Shown: positions 1 through 11,668, counted from the stretch's first letter. The stretch is DNA of 64,000 nt from Lepus europaeus (GCF_033115175.1 NC_084838.1:39721468-39785467), one strand, 5' to 3'. Notes: generated by a model not told the origin, from the letters alone. Numbers and translations: made by a program.

Positions 1-15
1 GAAAAAAAAAAAAAA

Positions 16-345
16 TTGGGGCCGGCGCCATGGCACAGGTTAATCCTCTGCCTGAGGCACTGGCATCCCATATGGGTGCCAGTTCTAGTCCCTGCTGCTC
101 CTCTTCCAGGCCAGCTCTCTGCTGTGGCCCGGGAGGGCAGTAGAGGATGGCCCAAGTGCTTGGGCCCTGCACCCGCATGGGAGACCAGGAAGAAGTGCCT
201 GGCTCCTGCCTTCAGATCAGTGCAGCTCTGGCTGTTGCAGCCATTTGGGGAGTGAACCAATGGAAGAAAGACCTTTCCCTCTGTCTCTCCCTCTCACTGT
301 AACTCTACCTCTCAAATAAAATCTTAAAAACAAAGAAAAATGAAA
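16..345 (+). repeat. Lagomorph SINE, type 1/2 intermediate
   Basis: Full-length copy: head ggggccggcgccatggc, the B-box-like ccagttctagtcc region, CT-rich stretch and aaataaaatctt tail. It is preceded by an A run at the window edge, probably the tail of another repeat. Confidence 0.9.
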
Positions 346-469
346 TAGGAAAAAAGAATCTAACAAAATTCTAAGAAGGATAGAGACCATTCATAGATAT
401 GAATGAATGTATAAACAACTTCAGTTCCTACCCTTTCAGACTTCAGAAATATGTAGGTTAAGAAAATCT

Positions 470-768
470 AGAGCTGGTATTGTGCATAAAACCACCACTT
501 GCAATACCAGTTTCCCATATGGGTGCTGGTTGGTGTCCCAGCTGCTCCACTTCCGATTCAGTTCTCTGCTAACAGCCTGGGAAAGCAGTGGAAGATGGCT
601 CAAATGCTTGGGCCCCTGCTAACCACGTGGAAGACCTGGATGAAGCTCCAGGCTCCTGGCCATTGTGGCCATTTGGGGAGTGAACCAATGGATAGAAAAT
701 CTGACTCTCCCTCTTTCTCTGTAACTCTGATTTCCAAATAAATCAATCTTAAGATTTTAAAAGAAGAA
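470..768 (+). repeat. Lagomorph SINE, type 2, diverged head
   Basis: The head is worn, but cccatatgggtgctgg, the central ccaagtgcttgggcccc-like block and the aaataaatcaatctt tail are clear. Confidence 0.85.
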
Positions 769-984
769 AATCTATATAATGTAGAATAAATTGAATCTAG
801 GAAGTACATGCTTCTTTGTTAGCAGTGAAGTCTCCTGTTCATGATCTAAAGGAAGGGGGGTGGAGAGTGTGCTCCAAAAAAGAGCTATAACATATATAAC
901 CATTTTCTTAGCAACAATCAAAAAGTATACTGTAAGAGGCCCTTAAAGATCAAAATTAGAAATACAACAACAAAAAAAATGGTT

Positions 985-1312
985 TTGGGGCCACAACTAT
1001 GGCGTAGCAGGTTATGCTTCCACCTTCAACACCAGCATCCCATGTGGGCTAGTCCTGGCTGCTCCACTTCCAATCCAGCTCCCTGATAATGGCCTGGGAA
1101 AGCAGCAGGGGATTGTCCAAGTGTTTGGGTCCCTGCTACCCAAGTGGGAGACCTGGATGAAGCTTCTGGCTCCTGGCTTTGGCCTGGCTCAGCCCTGGTT
1201 GTTGCAGCCATCTATGATGTTAACCAGTAGACTGAAGATTTCGATCTCTCTCTCTCTCTCTCGATCTCTCTCAATCTCTCTCTGTAACTCTTTCAAATAG
1301 TAATTTTTTAAA
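985..1312 (+). repeat. Lagomorph SINE, type 2, with expanded CT tract
   Basis: Full-length copy. The pyrimidine region has expanded to an imperfect (TC)n run at about 1242-1282. Confidence 0.9.
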
Positions 1313-1387
1313 AAGTGAATTTAAATAGTAAGATTAACATTATAAAGTAAAATAGACAATAATGTGGTAGAAACTGTAAGCTCTTCA

Positions 1388-1545
1388 TTCATTCAACTTT
1401 TGAGGACCAATTATGTATTGAGGCACCACAATTACATTAGGAAGGTCAGAGAAGTCACTGACATCACCCGTGCCCTCAAAGAACTCAGTCTAGCAGAGAA
1501 GCAGCCATATAAGCCAAATAAAGAATAGGCATTATAATACAGTTT
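1388..1545 (+). repeat. Ancient L2/MIR-class repeat fragment
   Basis: attcattcaac followed by a degenerate 'gtgccctcaaagaactcag' block matches the old mammalian repeat also seen at 34265 and 52085. The family name is from memory of the consensus. Confidence 0.5.
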
Positions 1546-1593
1546 CTACATGTGTAGCTCACCTTTATCTCCAACCAATTCTTAATCATCCCA

Positions 1594-1925
1594 CTCATTT
1601 TTTAATTTACTGATTTACTTGAGAAGCAGAGTTACAGACTGAGAAAGGGAGAGACATAAAGAGATCTCCCATCTTCTGGTACACTCCCCAAAAGGCTGTA
1701 ACAGCCAGAACTAAGCCAATCTGAAGCCAGTAGCCAGAAGCTTCTTCCAGGTCTCCCATGCAGGTGCAGGGGCCCAAGCACTTGGTCCATCTTCTACTAG
1801 TTTCCCAGGCCATCCTCAGGGAGCTGGATTGGAAGTAGAGCAGTTGAGACACAAACCAGCACCCATCTGGGATGCCAGCGCCAAAGGCAGATGCTTAACC
1901 TACTACACCACAGCGCCAGCCCCAA
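1594..1925 (-). repeat. Lagomorph SINE, type 2
   Basis: Reverse orientation: tail tttttaatttactgatttacttgagaag on the left, head accacagcgccagcccc on the right. Confidence 0.88.
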
Positions 1926-2049
1926 TCTCTCCAGTGTTACTTGCACTCCCACCATGTCACTGACACTGCTCAGGGCAAGGTCAGTGACCTCCACGTTGCA
2001 AAATTCAATGGACATTTTTCAATTCTATCTTACTCTATTGTAAACTGAG

Positions 2050-3260
2050 AATTCACTCTTTGAAACACATTCTTCTCTTGAATGACCCCACACTCTAATT
2101 CCTACATATTTGGTTGCTACCTTCCAGTCTCTTTTGCTATGACCTCCTCCTTTTCTACTCAACTCCTCAGATACTAACATATCCCAGAGTTTGCTCTCAT
2201 GCATACTTCTCTTCTCTGGATGATATCATGTACTCCCATGATTTAAAATACCATCTCTATGGTTACAACTTCCAAATGTCCATCTCCAGACCAGTCTTCT
2301 GAAATCCAAACTCCGGGTTTCTCAAAGTTAGTACTTCTAACGCTAAACTCCAGACCAGTCTTCCCATCAAGCTTGTTCTTTCAGCTTGAAATACCTCAAA
2401 AAGCAGCACGATCATCACTGCCCGAGCCAGAAACCTGGGAATCAATTCTCAAGGTCCCCTTCTCAATGATTCCCTATTTCCAATCAATAAAGTCTTGTCA
2501 ATCAACGTAGTAAACAGTGCTCAAATCCACCTACTACTCTCCATCACCACTTCCATTAACCTAGTAGTCCAGGCAATTCTCACACATCACCTGGTCTATG
2601 CAATAGACTACTTACTAAGTAGCCTCCTATGTTCACTCTCCTATACAGTCTTTCAAAATGTAATAAATTAAATCATAGTCTTCCTCTACTTAAATTTATC
2701 CACAGTTTCCCAGTGGAAATAGAACAGAATCTCAACTCCTCACTACAGCCTAAGCTGCTGCCTGGTCTGGTTCATGCTTACTTTCTAACACTTCTGGTTT
2801 TATTCTCTTTCCTCTGCTCTACCCTATCACAGGCCTACTTTTACTTTCTGGAACACTATAATAACCCCTTTTTTCCCACAGGGACTTTCAATATGGCCAC
2901 TACCTAGAAAACTCTTTTCCTACTCTGCTCCCAGTAGCCTACTGATTAGCTCCTTCTCAGCCTCTAGGTTTTAGCTTACGTGACCTCACTTTAGAGAGGC
3001 CATTTCTAACCACACACTGCAGAATAAAACCCTCTAATTTTCTACTTCTTCATGGAACTTATGACAATTTATATTTATATATATATATATTTCTTTTTGA
3101 TAACTTCTTTGTTGTCATCTCTCCCCATAGCTTGTGAATTCTATGAAGGCAAGAACCATGTTTGCTTATCTGCTACTCACTCACAGGGAACCTAGCAAAG
3201 TGCCTGGAACATGAAAAGCTCTAATAAAACCTGCAGGTAAATAATAAATAGAATAAAAAA
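2050..3260 (+). repeat. Old LINE-derived sequence (L2-like 3' region)
   Basis: Diverged matches to the L2-type 3' end are scattered through the stretch: 'gatttaaaataccatctctatg', 'ttgtgaattctatgaaggcaa' and 'aaagtgcctggaacatgaaaagctctaataaa'. A short (TA)n run lies at 3071-3091. Some of the interval may be unique sequence; the family is inferred from remembered consensus. Confidence 0.5.
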
Positions 3261-3427
3261 CAGATGACTGAGAAAAGATTATGGTTTAATTTTTTTTTTT
3301 TTTTTTTGCTTTGGTTTGGGAGGAGGTGGGAAGCACTTAAGCAGGAATGCAAAGAAGCAGGCATTCTTCAGAAAGAAAAAGGACATACAGGGAAATACAA
3401 GTAAGGTAAGACTTAAAGAAATAGCAC

Positions 3428-3712
3428 TATGGGGGCCAGTGTCGTGGTGTAGCAGGTAAAGCTGCCATCTGTGACACTGGAATCCCCTATGGGTGCTGGT
3501 TTGTGTTCCAGCTGCTCCACTTCTGCTCCAGCTCTCTGTTAATGGCCTAGAAAGAGCACTGAAAGATGGTCCAAGTGTTTGGACCCCTGCCACCCACGCA
3601 GGAGATCCAAAAGAAGCTCCTGGCTTCAGCCTGGCTGATACAACCATCAGGGGAATGAAGTAGCCACTGGAAGATCTCTTTTTCTGTCTCTCCATCTTTC
3701 TAACAAAGAAAG
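3428..3712 (+). repeat. Lagomorph SINE, type 2
   Basis: Head gggggccagtgtcgtggtgtagc. The A-rich tail has been replaced by, or has expanded into, the purine repeat that follows. Confidence 0.88.
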
Positions 3713-3812
3713 AAGGGAAGGAAGAAAAGGAGAAAGGGAAGGAGGGAAAGAGGAAGGGAGGGAAGAAAAAGTAGATGGATGGATGGATGGAAGGAAAGGA
3801 AGGAATAAACAA
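3705..3812 (+). repeat. Purine simple repeat (GAAG/GGAA)n and (GATG)n
   Basis: Contiguous gaaggaagg, aggaaaggg and gatggatggatgg units follow the SINE tail, probably a tail-seeded microsatellite. On the minus strand it opens a spurious Ser/Phe/Pro-rich reading frame. Confidence 0.85.
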
Positions 3813-3827
3813 ACTATGAAAATGCCT

Positions 3828-4066
3828 GGGGGCCAGCACTGTGGTGTAGCAAGTTAAGCCTCCGCCTGTGATGCCAGCATTCCACATGGGTGCCACTTAA
3901 AACCCGGTTGCTCTACTTCTGATCCAGCTTTCTACTAATGCGCCTGGGAAAGCAGAAGATGGCCCAAGTGCTTGGGCCCCTACACCTACAAGGGAGACCT
4001 GGAAGAAGCTCCTGGCCCTAGCTTTGGCATGGCCCAGCCCTGGCCATTGAGGCCATTTGAGAAGCG
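3828..4066 (+). repeat. Lagomorph SINE, type 2, 3'-truncated
   Basis: Intact head gggggccagcactgtggtgtagc; the copy stops near ggccatttgagaag, without the CT stretch or A tail. Confidence 0.85.
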
Positions 4067-4473
4067 TATTTTTATTACACAAAGGTTGTCACATAATTGG
4101 ATATTTCTCTACTTTATGTATTTGTTACTCTCCACAGAAAGGCTGCTTCTTAACTTCTATTGTGGTGATGGCAAGCACTAAAATCCTGATTTTTAACAGA
4201 ATAGTAAAAATGCCTCAGTGATTTAAGTTGAAAGCAATATACTGGTACATGGCTCTTGAACCAAGTATCATGAATGTACAAATGTCTTTTTTTCTCAAAA
4301 ATACAAAATAAATTATCTGTAGGCATGGACAATGACAGCAGTAAACCATTATATATTATTGTCAGCTGAAACCAGTAACAGATGCTTATAGTGGCTGAAA
4401 AAAAAAAAATCACAAAACTTTAAGAATACTTTTAAACTTTTTCTAAAACAACACTTTTAAGAATTTACCATAA

Positions 4474-4740
4474 GGGGCTGGCACTGTGGTATAGTGGGTT
4501 AAGCCTCCACCTGCAGCACCAGCAGGCCATATGGGCTCCACTGCCGATCCAGCTCCCTGCTAATGACCTGGGAGTGCTGGGCCCCTGAACCCATGTGGGA
4601 GACATGGAAGGAGCTCCTGGCTTTGGAATGACCCAACTCTGGCTGTTGTGGCCATTTGGGGAATAAACCTGCAGATGAAAGACCTCTCTGTCTCTCCCTC
4701 TCCAACTATGCCTCTCAAATAAATAAATCTTTTTAAAAAA
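4474..4740 (+). repeat. Lagomorph SINE, type 2, with target-site duplication
   Basis: Perfect flanking direct repeat AATTTACCATAAGG at 4462-4475 and 4739-4752 defines the insertion. The body has a short internal deletion after tgctaatgacctggg. Confidence 0.93.
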
Positions 4741-4854
4741 TTTACCATAAGGAGAAATTCTGAACACATGAATATTAAGCACAATTACATTTATATTGTC
4801 AAGAAATTAATTTATTCTGAAATATGCCTATTAACAAGGAAATATTTTAGTAAA

Positions 4855-4955
4855 TCATAATCATACATCAAAATACTATAACATTTAAAACAAATGATAC
4901 AGATCTATATTACCATAAAAGATGTCCAAAGTTATGTTACATGAAAAACCAAGGA
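4855..4955 (+). repeat. Old L1 3'-end fragment
   Basis: 'acagatctatattaccataaaagatgtccaaa...atgttacatgaaaaa' resembles the L1M 3' end consensus. Diverged and short. Confidence 0.55.
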
Positions 4956-5287
4956 GGGGACGGAGCCATGGTACAGTAGGTTAATCCTCCACCTGCGGCG
5001 CCAGCATCCCATATGGGCACCAGTTCTAGTCCCTGCTGCTCCTCTTCCAATCCAGCTCTCTGCTATGGCCTGGGAAAGCAGTGGAGGATGGCCCAGGTGC
5101 TTGGGCCCCTGCACCCACATGGGAGACCAGGGAGAAGCTCCTGGCTTCAGATCAGCGCCGCTCCAGCCGTTGCGGCCATTTGGGGAACGAACCAACGGAA
5201 GGAAGACCTTTCTCTCTATCTCTTCCTCTCACTGTCTGTAGCTCTACCTCTCAAATAAATAAAATCTTTAAAAAAAAAAAAAAAAGG
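4956..5287 (+). repeat. Lagomorph SINE, type 1/2 intermediate
   Basis: Full length, from ggggacggagccatggtacag to aaataaataaaatctttaaaa. Little decayed. Confidence 0.9.
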
Positions 5288-5349
5288 AAAGTATCCTGAT
5301 CTCATTTATGTTTTATGTATATTTGCTTATATGTAAAGAAAGCTGTCGC

Positions 5350-5679
5350 ATGGCCAGCACCGCAGCTCACTAGGCTAATCCTCCACCTGCGGTGCCAGCA
5401 CCCGGGGTTCTAGTCCCGGTCAGGGCGCCGGATTCTGTCCCAGTTGCCCCTCTTCCAGGCCAGCTCTCTGCTATGGCCCGGGAAGGCAGTGGAGGATGGC
5501 CCAAGTGATTGGGCCCTGCACCCACATGGGAGACCAGGAGGAAGCACCTGGCTCCTGGCTTCAGATCAGCGCAGCGCACCGGCCAGAGTGGCCATTTGGA
5601 GGGTGAACCAACGGAAGGAAGACCTTTCTGTCCCTCTCTCTCACTGTCTAATTCTGCCTGTCAAAAAAAAAAAAAAAAA
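5350..5679 (+). repeat. Lagomorph SINE, type 1
   Basis: Ends ctgcctgtc plus a 17-A run. Near-perfect flanking repeat AAGCTGTC(G/A)CAT at about 5339-5350 and 5680-5691. Confidence 0.92.
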
Positions 5680-5794
5680 GCTGTCACATAAAGAGCTAAA
5701 CTTCCCGACAGGATAAATAATTAGTATATATTTATTGAGCACTGCTGTTGGCAAGGTATTTTTTAAACAATAATGTGTCAAATTTCCTTTGTTT

Positions 5795-5975
5795 TAATTT
5801 GTTTTCATTTTATGTGAAAGCAGAGACACACACAAAGAGGTGGAGACAGAGCTTCCATCTAGTGGATCACTTCCTGCAACAGCCGGGGCTAGGCCAAGCC
5901 AAAGCCAGGAGCCCAGAACTCCATTTCTGGCTCCCCATGGCAGGGTGGCACTATCAAAGCACTAGGCCAAATTTT
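5795..5975 (-). repeat. Lagomorph SINE, old, partial
   Basis: Only the tail half is recognisable (ttatgtgaaagcagag ... gccaaagccaggagcccag); the head is missing. Confidence 0.65.
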
Positions 5976-6014
5976 TGAAACCAAAAGAAGAGTAATAAAC
6001 AAGGTCACTAATCC

Positions 6015-6336
6015 TGCCGGCGCCACGGCTCACTTGGCTAATCCTCTGCCTGCGGCGCCAGCACTCCAGGTTCTAGTCCCAGTGGGGGCGCAGGATTCTG
6101 TCCCGGTTGCTCCTCTTCCAGTCCAGCTCTCTGCTGTGGCCTGGGAAGGCAGTGGAGGATGGCTCAAGTGCTTGGGCCCTGCACCCGCATGGGAGACCAG
6201 GAGGAAGCACCTGGCTCCTGGCTTCAGATCAGTGCAGTGCACCGGCCGTAGCAGCCATTTGGGGGGTGAACCAATGGAAGGAAGAGCTTTCTCTCTGTCT
6301 GTCTCTAACTCTGCCTGTCAAAAAAAAAAAAAAAAA
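6015..6336 (+). repeat. Lagomorph SINE, type 1, with target-site duplication
   Basis: Head gccggcgccacggctcac and a pure 18-A tail. The flanking repeat GTCACTAATC occurs just before the head (about 6004) and just after the tail (about 6338). Confidence 0.93.
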
Positions 6337-6339
6337 AGT

Positions 6340-6515
6340 CACTAATCTAATGGAAAGAAATGCCTATAAAAATGTTTAAATTCTTTGTGTTGACCTAGCA
6401 AGTAATTTCTACTCCTGGAAATGTACTGTGTATTTTTTCTATTATTAAACTAGTATAAACTACTATATTTTCATTGCATAAAACTTAGAAAACAAGAAGT
6501 GTTAAAAAAAATTTC
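6340..6515 (+). repeat. Possible old L1 3' fragment
   Basis: 'gacctagcaagtaatttctactcctggaaatgt' resembles the L1M 3' consensus ('agcaatcccacttctaggaat'). Low-confidence family call. Confidence 0.35.
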
Positions 6516-6516
6516 C

Positions 6517-6790
6517 CTGGGACATCCCATATGAGCAAATGTTAAAGTCTCAGCTGCTCCACTTTCAATCCAGGTCCCTGCTAATGTGTCTGGGAAAGCA
6601 GTGGAGACTGGCCCAAGCCCTTGGGCCCTTGCACCCATGTGGGAGACCTAGGGGAAGCTCTTGACTCCAGGCTTCAGTCTGGCCAGCCTTGGCCATTGCA
6701 GCCATTTGGGGAGGGATCCTGCAGATGGAAGATTTCTACCGATTCTCCCTCTCACTCTGTAACTCTTTCAAATAAATCTTTCAAAAAAAA
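6517..6790 (+). repeat. Lagomorph SINE, type 2, 5'-truncated
   Basis: Starts inside the body at gggacatcccatatgagc; the tRNA-like head is missing. Ends aaataaatctttcaaaa. Confidence 0.85.
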
Positions 6791-6949
6791 TTTGTTATGA
6801 GTTTTATGAAGTATGCCTAACATTCATATATTGAAAAGTTCTCACTTCCAGTATCGCAGACCTTATCTAGAAATAGGATGATTGCAGATATAATTAGCTA
6901 AGATGGAGTTATTAGGGTGAGTTTTACTCCAAGATGACTAATGTTCTTT

Positions 6950-7292
6950 TTTTTATTTTTATTTTTTTTTTTTTTTTGACAGGCAGAGTGGACAGTGAGA
7001 GAGAGAGACAGACAGAAAGGTCTTCCTTTGCTGTTGGTTCACCCTCCAATGGCCGCCACAGCCGGCGAACTGCGCTGATCCGAAGGCAGGAGCCAGGTGC
7101 TTCCTCCTGGTCTCCCATGGGGTGCAGGGCCCAAGCACTTGGGCCATCCTCCACTGCACTCCCGGGCCACAGCAGAGAGCTGGCCTGGAAGAGGGGCAAC
7201 TGGGACAGAATCCAGCACCCCGACCGGGACTAGAACCCGGTGTGCCGGCGCCGCAAGGCAGAGGATTAGCCTATTGAGCCATGGCGCCGGCT
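6950..7292 (-). repeat. Lagomorph SINE, type 1
   Basis: Inverse copy: T run and tgacaggcagagtggacag at left, gccatggcgccggc at right. GC-rich and little diverged. Confidence 0.93.
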
Positions 7293-7294
7293 GA

Positions 7295-7372
7295 CGAAAG
7301 AAAGGAAAAAAAAGGAAAAGGAAAAGGAAAAGGAAAAAGGAAAAGGGAAGGGAGAAAAGAAAGAAAAGGTGA
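7295..7372 (+). repeat. (GGAAAA)n simple repeat
   Basis: Tandem ggaaaa/gaaaag units next to the head side of the preceding inverted SINE. Polypurine strand. Confidence 0.85.
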
Positions 7373-7672
7373 GAATCAGGAGCAGCTTGTTTAGTGTGCT
7401 AGTTGACATTCACTTCCCATCAGTGTGCCTGGGTTTGATTCCCAGCTCTGACTCCAAACTCTAACAAATCCAAATCCTGGGAGGCAACAGTGATAAGCCA
7501 AGTAATTGGATTCCTTCCACCCAGGTGAGAGACCTGGACAGCATTTGGGGTCCCAGCTTTAGTCCAGCCATTGTGAGCATTTGGGGAATGAATGAGCAGA
7601 TGGCCATTCTCTTGTGTACCTCAATATTTCTCTTTCCTGATCACTCATAAATTTTAAATAAATACAAAGATG
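7373..7672 (+). repeat. Lagomorph SINE, type 3 (old)
   Basis: Diverged head (aggagcagcttgtttagtgtgctagt), gggtttgattcccagctctgac, ggcaacagtgataagccaagtaatt block, and taaataaatac tail. Confidence 0.75.
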
Positions 7673-7689
7673 AAACTTGGAAACAAACA

Positions 7690-7962
7690 CAGCATGTGAA
7701 GAGACAACCAAGTGAAGATAAAGGCAGAGGTCAAAACAATGCTTCTACAAACAGAAGAATGCCAAAAACTGCCAGCAAACCAGTAGAGCTAGCCAAGAGG
7801 CATGGAACAGATTCTCATGCCCTGAAAAAGAACCAACCCCGCAGAGCCACCTTGATCCTGGACTTTGACCCTCCAGAACTGTGAGACAATAAATTTCTGT
7901 TTGCAGTTCTGCACCCAGTTTGTAGTCTTTGTTACGGTAGCCCCAATGAACTATAAAATGAT
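7690..7962 (+). mobile_element. MLT1-type (ERVL-MaLR) LTR fragment
   Basis: The 3' half of an old LTR: aaccaaccccgcagagccaccttgatcctgg, the ccagaactgtgagacaataaatttctg block with its polyadenylation signal, then gtttgttacggtagcccc. These match the remembered MLT1 consensus. Non-coding solo fragment; no internal retroviral sequence adjoins it. Confidence 0.8.
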
Positions 7963-8005
7963 AAATAACTTTTGGTGTCTATCTTTACAGATCAAAGGTG
8001 TATAA

Positions 8006-8308
8006 AAAAATTTACTTTCTTGCGAGAGTTACAGAGAGAGAGAGAGAGAGAGATTTTCCATCCACTGGTTCATTCCTCAAATGCCCACAACGGCCAAGGC
8101 TGGTCCAGGCCAAAGCCAGAAACCAGCAGTTTCTTCCAGGTCTCCCACATGCAGGGGCCAAAAGACTTGGGCCATCTCCTTCTGCTTTCCCAGGCCATAG
8201 CAGAGAGCTGGATCAGAAATGGAGCAACCAGGACTTGAACCAGGGCCCATATGGCATGCTGGCACTGCAAATGGTGGTTTAACCCACTGCACCACAGCAC
8301 CAGCCCCC
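8006..8308 (-). repeat. Lagomorph SINE, type 2
   Basis: Inverse copy with an (AG)n tract at 8034-8053; head accacagcaccagccccc at right. Confidence 0.9.
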
Positions 8309-8340
8309 AAAAATTTTCTTGGAAGCAGAAGTGCAGAATC

Positions 8341-8645
8341 AGGAGACCAGTGTTGTGGTTTGTGGGCGAGGCCGCCTGCAATGGTCACATACAGGCACCA
8401 GTTCATGTGCTGCTCCACTTCCAATGCAGCTCCCTGATGATAGCCTGGGAAAAACAGCAAAGGATGGGCTGTGTTTGGGCCCCTGCCAACCACATGGGAG
8501 ACCTGAATGAAGCTCCTGGCTTTGGCCTGGTCCAGCCCAGGCCATCGCAGCCATCTGGGGAGTGAACCAGTGAATGGAAGATCTCTCACTGTCCCTCACT
8601 CTCTAACTCTTTCAAATAAATAAATCAATCTAAGGGGGAAAAAAA
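8341..8645 (+). repeat. Lagomorph SINE, type 2
   Basis: Opposite in orientation to its neighbour. Imperfect flanking repeat GAAGTGCAGAATC / GAAGTCCAGAGTC before and after. Confidence 0.88.
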
Positions 8646-8824
8646 AGAAGTCCAGAGTCAACTGAACAGCTTAGGGACCTTTCAAGGATAATCCCAAACA
8701 CAGCAACTCATTCTAGAAGATAATAGGAAATAACAAGCATGGTAATGAGATAGATTGATGCAAAGAAATGTCTAACTTGCAGTTGTGGTTCTGTATTGTA
8801 GAAACACTCAATAATTCTACTTTA

Positions 8825-9148
8825 GGGGCCAGCATTGTGGTGTAGCAGGTGAAGCTGCCACCTGCAACACCAGTATCCCATATGGGCACCAGTTTGAGAC
8901 CTGGCTGTTTCACTTCCAATCCAGCTCTCTTCAATGGCCTGAGAAAGCAGTAGAAGATGGCCCAAGTCCTTGGGCCCCTGACTTACATGGAAGACCTGGA
9001 AGGAGCTGCTGGCTCCTGGTTTCGGATAGGCTCAGCTCTGGCTGTTAGCCACTTGGGGAGTGAACCAGCAGATGAAAGACTTTCCTTTTTCTGCCTCTGC
9101 CTCTCTCTAACTCTCTGCCTTTCAAATAAATCTTGAAAAAAAAAATTT
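8825..9148 (+). repeat. Lagomorph SINE, type 2
   Basis: Full length; ggggccagcattgtggtgtagc head, aaataaatcttgaaaaaaaaaa tail. Confidence 0.9.
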
Positions 9149-9205
9149 TCAATAAACATTCTCCCATAAGTCTCCTTAGGCACCAGCACAAGACCTGGAA
9201 CCCCG

Positions 9206-9532
9206 GGGCTAGAGCTGTGGCACAGTGGGTTAAAGCCCCAGCCTGCAGTGCCAGCATCCCATATGGGTGCAGGTTCCAGTCCCTGCTGCTCCACTTCTGA
9301 TCCAGCTTTCTGCTATAGCCTAGGAAAGCAGTATAAGACGGCTCAAGTCCTTGGGACCCTGCATCCATGTGGGAGACCTGGAAGAAGCTCCTGGCTCCTG
9401 GCTCTGGATCAGCTCAGCTTTGGCCACTGCAGTCATTTGGAGAGTGAACCAATGGATAGAAGACTTTTCTCTTTCTGGCTCTACCTCTCTCTGTAACTCT
9501 TTCAAATAAATAATATAAATCTTTTAAAAAAA
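9206..9532 (+). repeat. Lagomorph SINE, type 2
   Basis: Flanked by GGAACCC(C/T)(A/G)GG-like direct repeats at about 9197 and 9539; full length. Confidence 0.9.
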
Positions 9533-9784
9533 AGAATTGGAACCCTAGGCTGTAGGGTATACATATCTTCAATGTTGCTAGACATTGCCACATAATATGC
9601 CAAGTGGACATATAAATTAATACTGTGTATGAATTTCTAAAATAATGCTTTAAAAAACTTATGTATCAAACAATTTTTAAGTAAATAATTCTCCATACTT
9701 ATTAGCAATTTAAGGTAACAAATCTGGAATAAAAACTGACTCTGTTATAAATACAACAAAACCCAACAAGGCCAAAATATCCAA

Positions 9785-10108
9785 TAACCACATGGGATCC
9801 CCACATTCCTTTTGAGAGTACCTGGGTTTGCCCCAGTTCCATTCAGATTAAAGTTTCCTGTTATTTCACACCCTGGGAGGCAGCAGGTCACAATGGCTCA
9901 AGTACTCTGGTTCTTGCCTTATACGTCTTATACGTGAGAGACCCAGAGTTCCAGGCTCCTGGCTCTGGCTTCGCATAGCATTCCCGTTTCAGGCATTTGG
10001 GGAGTAACCTAATGGATCAAAGGAGTGTGTTTGTGTTTATGTTCATGTTTATGTTTATGTGTGTGTGTGTCTGCTTTTCAAATAAAAGAAATAAAAATTA
10101 AAACAAAA
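9785..10108 (+). repeat. Lagomorph SINE, type 3 (old)
   Basis: Worn copy: cacatgggatccccacattcc, ctgggaggcagcaggtcacaatggctcaag. Its CT stretch is replaced by (GTTTAT)n/(GT)n at 10028-10070. Confidence 0.75.
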
Positions 10109-10248
10109 ATATCCAGTAAGACTCCCTCAAGGTCATCTTTCTTTCAGTGTCTATATGAAACAAACACTCTGCTAAGCAGTTAATACTAATAACCTTGGAG
10201 AACATTTTTCATTTTTTAACTCAGCCCATAGTAAGAAAGATATCTTAC

Positions 10249-10945
10249 TGGGCCGGTGCCGTGACACAGTAGGTTAATCCTCTGCCTGAGGCGCCAGCAT
10301 CCCATATGGGTTCCGGTTCATGTCCTCCGGTTCATGTCCTGGCTGCTCCTTTTCTTTGTTTTGTTTTTTTGTTTTTGTTTTTGACAGGCAGAGTGGACAG
10401 TGAGAGAGACAGACAGAGAAAGGTCTTCCTTTGCCGTTGGTTCACCCTCCAATGGCCGCCACGGCCGGCGCACCGTGCTGATCCGAAGGCAGGAGCCAGG
10501 TGCTTCTCCTGGTCTCCCATGCGGGTGCAGGGCCCAAGCACTTGGACCATCCTCCACTGCACTCCCGGGCCACAGCAGAGAGCTGGCCTGGAAGAGGGGC
10601 AACTGGGATAGAATCCGGCACCCCAACCGGGACTAGAACCCGGTGTACCGACGCCGCAAGGCGGAGGATTAGCCTAGTGAGCCGCGGCGCCGGCCCTGGC
10701 TGCTCCTTTTCCAATCTAGCTCTCTGCTATGGCCTGGGAAAGCAGCAGAAGATGGCCCAAAGACTTGGGCCCTTGCATCCATGTGGGAGACCAGGAAGAA
10801 ACTCCTGGCTTCGGATCAGCACAGCTCCAGCCATTGCGGCCATTTGGGGAGCGAACCAACGAAAGGAAATCCTTTCTCTCTGTCTCTTCCTCTCATTGTC
10901 TGTAACTCTACCTCTCAAATAAAAATTTAAAGAAATATATATATA
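10249..10945 (+). repeat. Lagomorph SINE split by a younger SINE (outer element)
   Basis: Outer copy in two parts, 10249-10354 and 10696-10945. It resumes exactly where it was broken, after a 16-base target duplication. A short internal duplication of ccggttcatgtcct lies at about 10313-10340. Confidence 0.93.
10355..10695 (-). repeat. Type 1 SINE inserted in another SINE
   Basis: Inner inverse copy bounded by the perfect repeat CTGGCTGCTCCTTTTC at 10339-10354 and 10696-10711. Tail T/G-rich, head gccgcggcgccggcc. Confidence 0.95.
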
Positions 10946-10963
10946 TACATATATATATATTTC
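10932..10963 (+). repeat. (TA)n microsatellite
   Basis: atatatatatacatatatatatat in the tail of the outer SINE. Confidence 0.85.
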
Positions 10964-10989
10964 ACATAGCAAGAAAGTTCCCACCTGCT

Positions 10990-11665
10990 TACATATGCAT
11001 GTATACCATGAAACAAGAGTTTTGGAAAACAATACTTTCCCTTACTACCAGGAATGCTATTCTGTATCTTTTTCCCCTGAGGTTGGAGACCCATGTAATT
11101 GGTTTAAAGACTAACAAAAACCTTGAAAACAACTTCTGTAGAGTGTACAAATTTCCAGTAAATAAACTAAAAGTAACTTGCCAAAGACCTCAGAATTTTT
11201 GCAGTCCACAGCATTCTCCTGGCACTACTGACCAAATCCACACCAACTGAAAGAGTTAATGTCTCAATTTAAGCCCACATAAACCAAGTGAAAGAAGCAG
11301 ATTCTGTAAAAATATGATGGTGTGAACAGAGTAATAAACAAAACTAAACGTGCAAAGCAGCAATGTATCTATGATTCCATTCATTCACATATTCTCCTGA
11401 CAAGTCTTAAATATCACTAAGCTTCCACTTTACTTCATAGCTGTTGACCATTAAAGAGAATACAAATGAAGAACACATAAACAGCTACTCTGGTTTTGAA
11501 AAGAAACAATTTAATTTCTCAATAAACAAATTTCACTACCTATAAGGTTCTTCTCGAAGTAAAAGACAAACAAGTACTTACGTCAAACCTCAACTAACAA
11601 AGTCAATGACTAATTCAAAGTAAACACAGTCCAGGTTATAATTGAGCACATGAAAGCGTTCAAAT
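10990..11665. other. AT-rich unique intronic sequence
   Basis: No gene, exon or confident repeat recognised. Confidence 0.5.
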
Positions 11666-11668
11666 ATG

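Noticed and set aside
3279-3896. 205-codon minus-strand frame
   Set aside because: Runs through two SINEs and a purine microsatellite; low-complexity Phe/Ser/Pro protein, no exon signals.
7690-7962. Retroviral gene remains near the MLT1-type LTR
   Set aside because: Adjacent sequence is SINE on both sides; no gag, pol or env-like reading frame.
8077-8589. 170-codon minus-strand frame
   Set aside because: Covers two opposed SINEs; not a gene.
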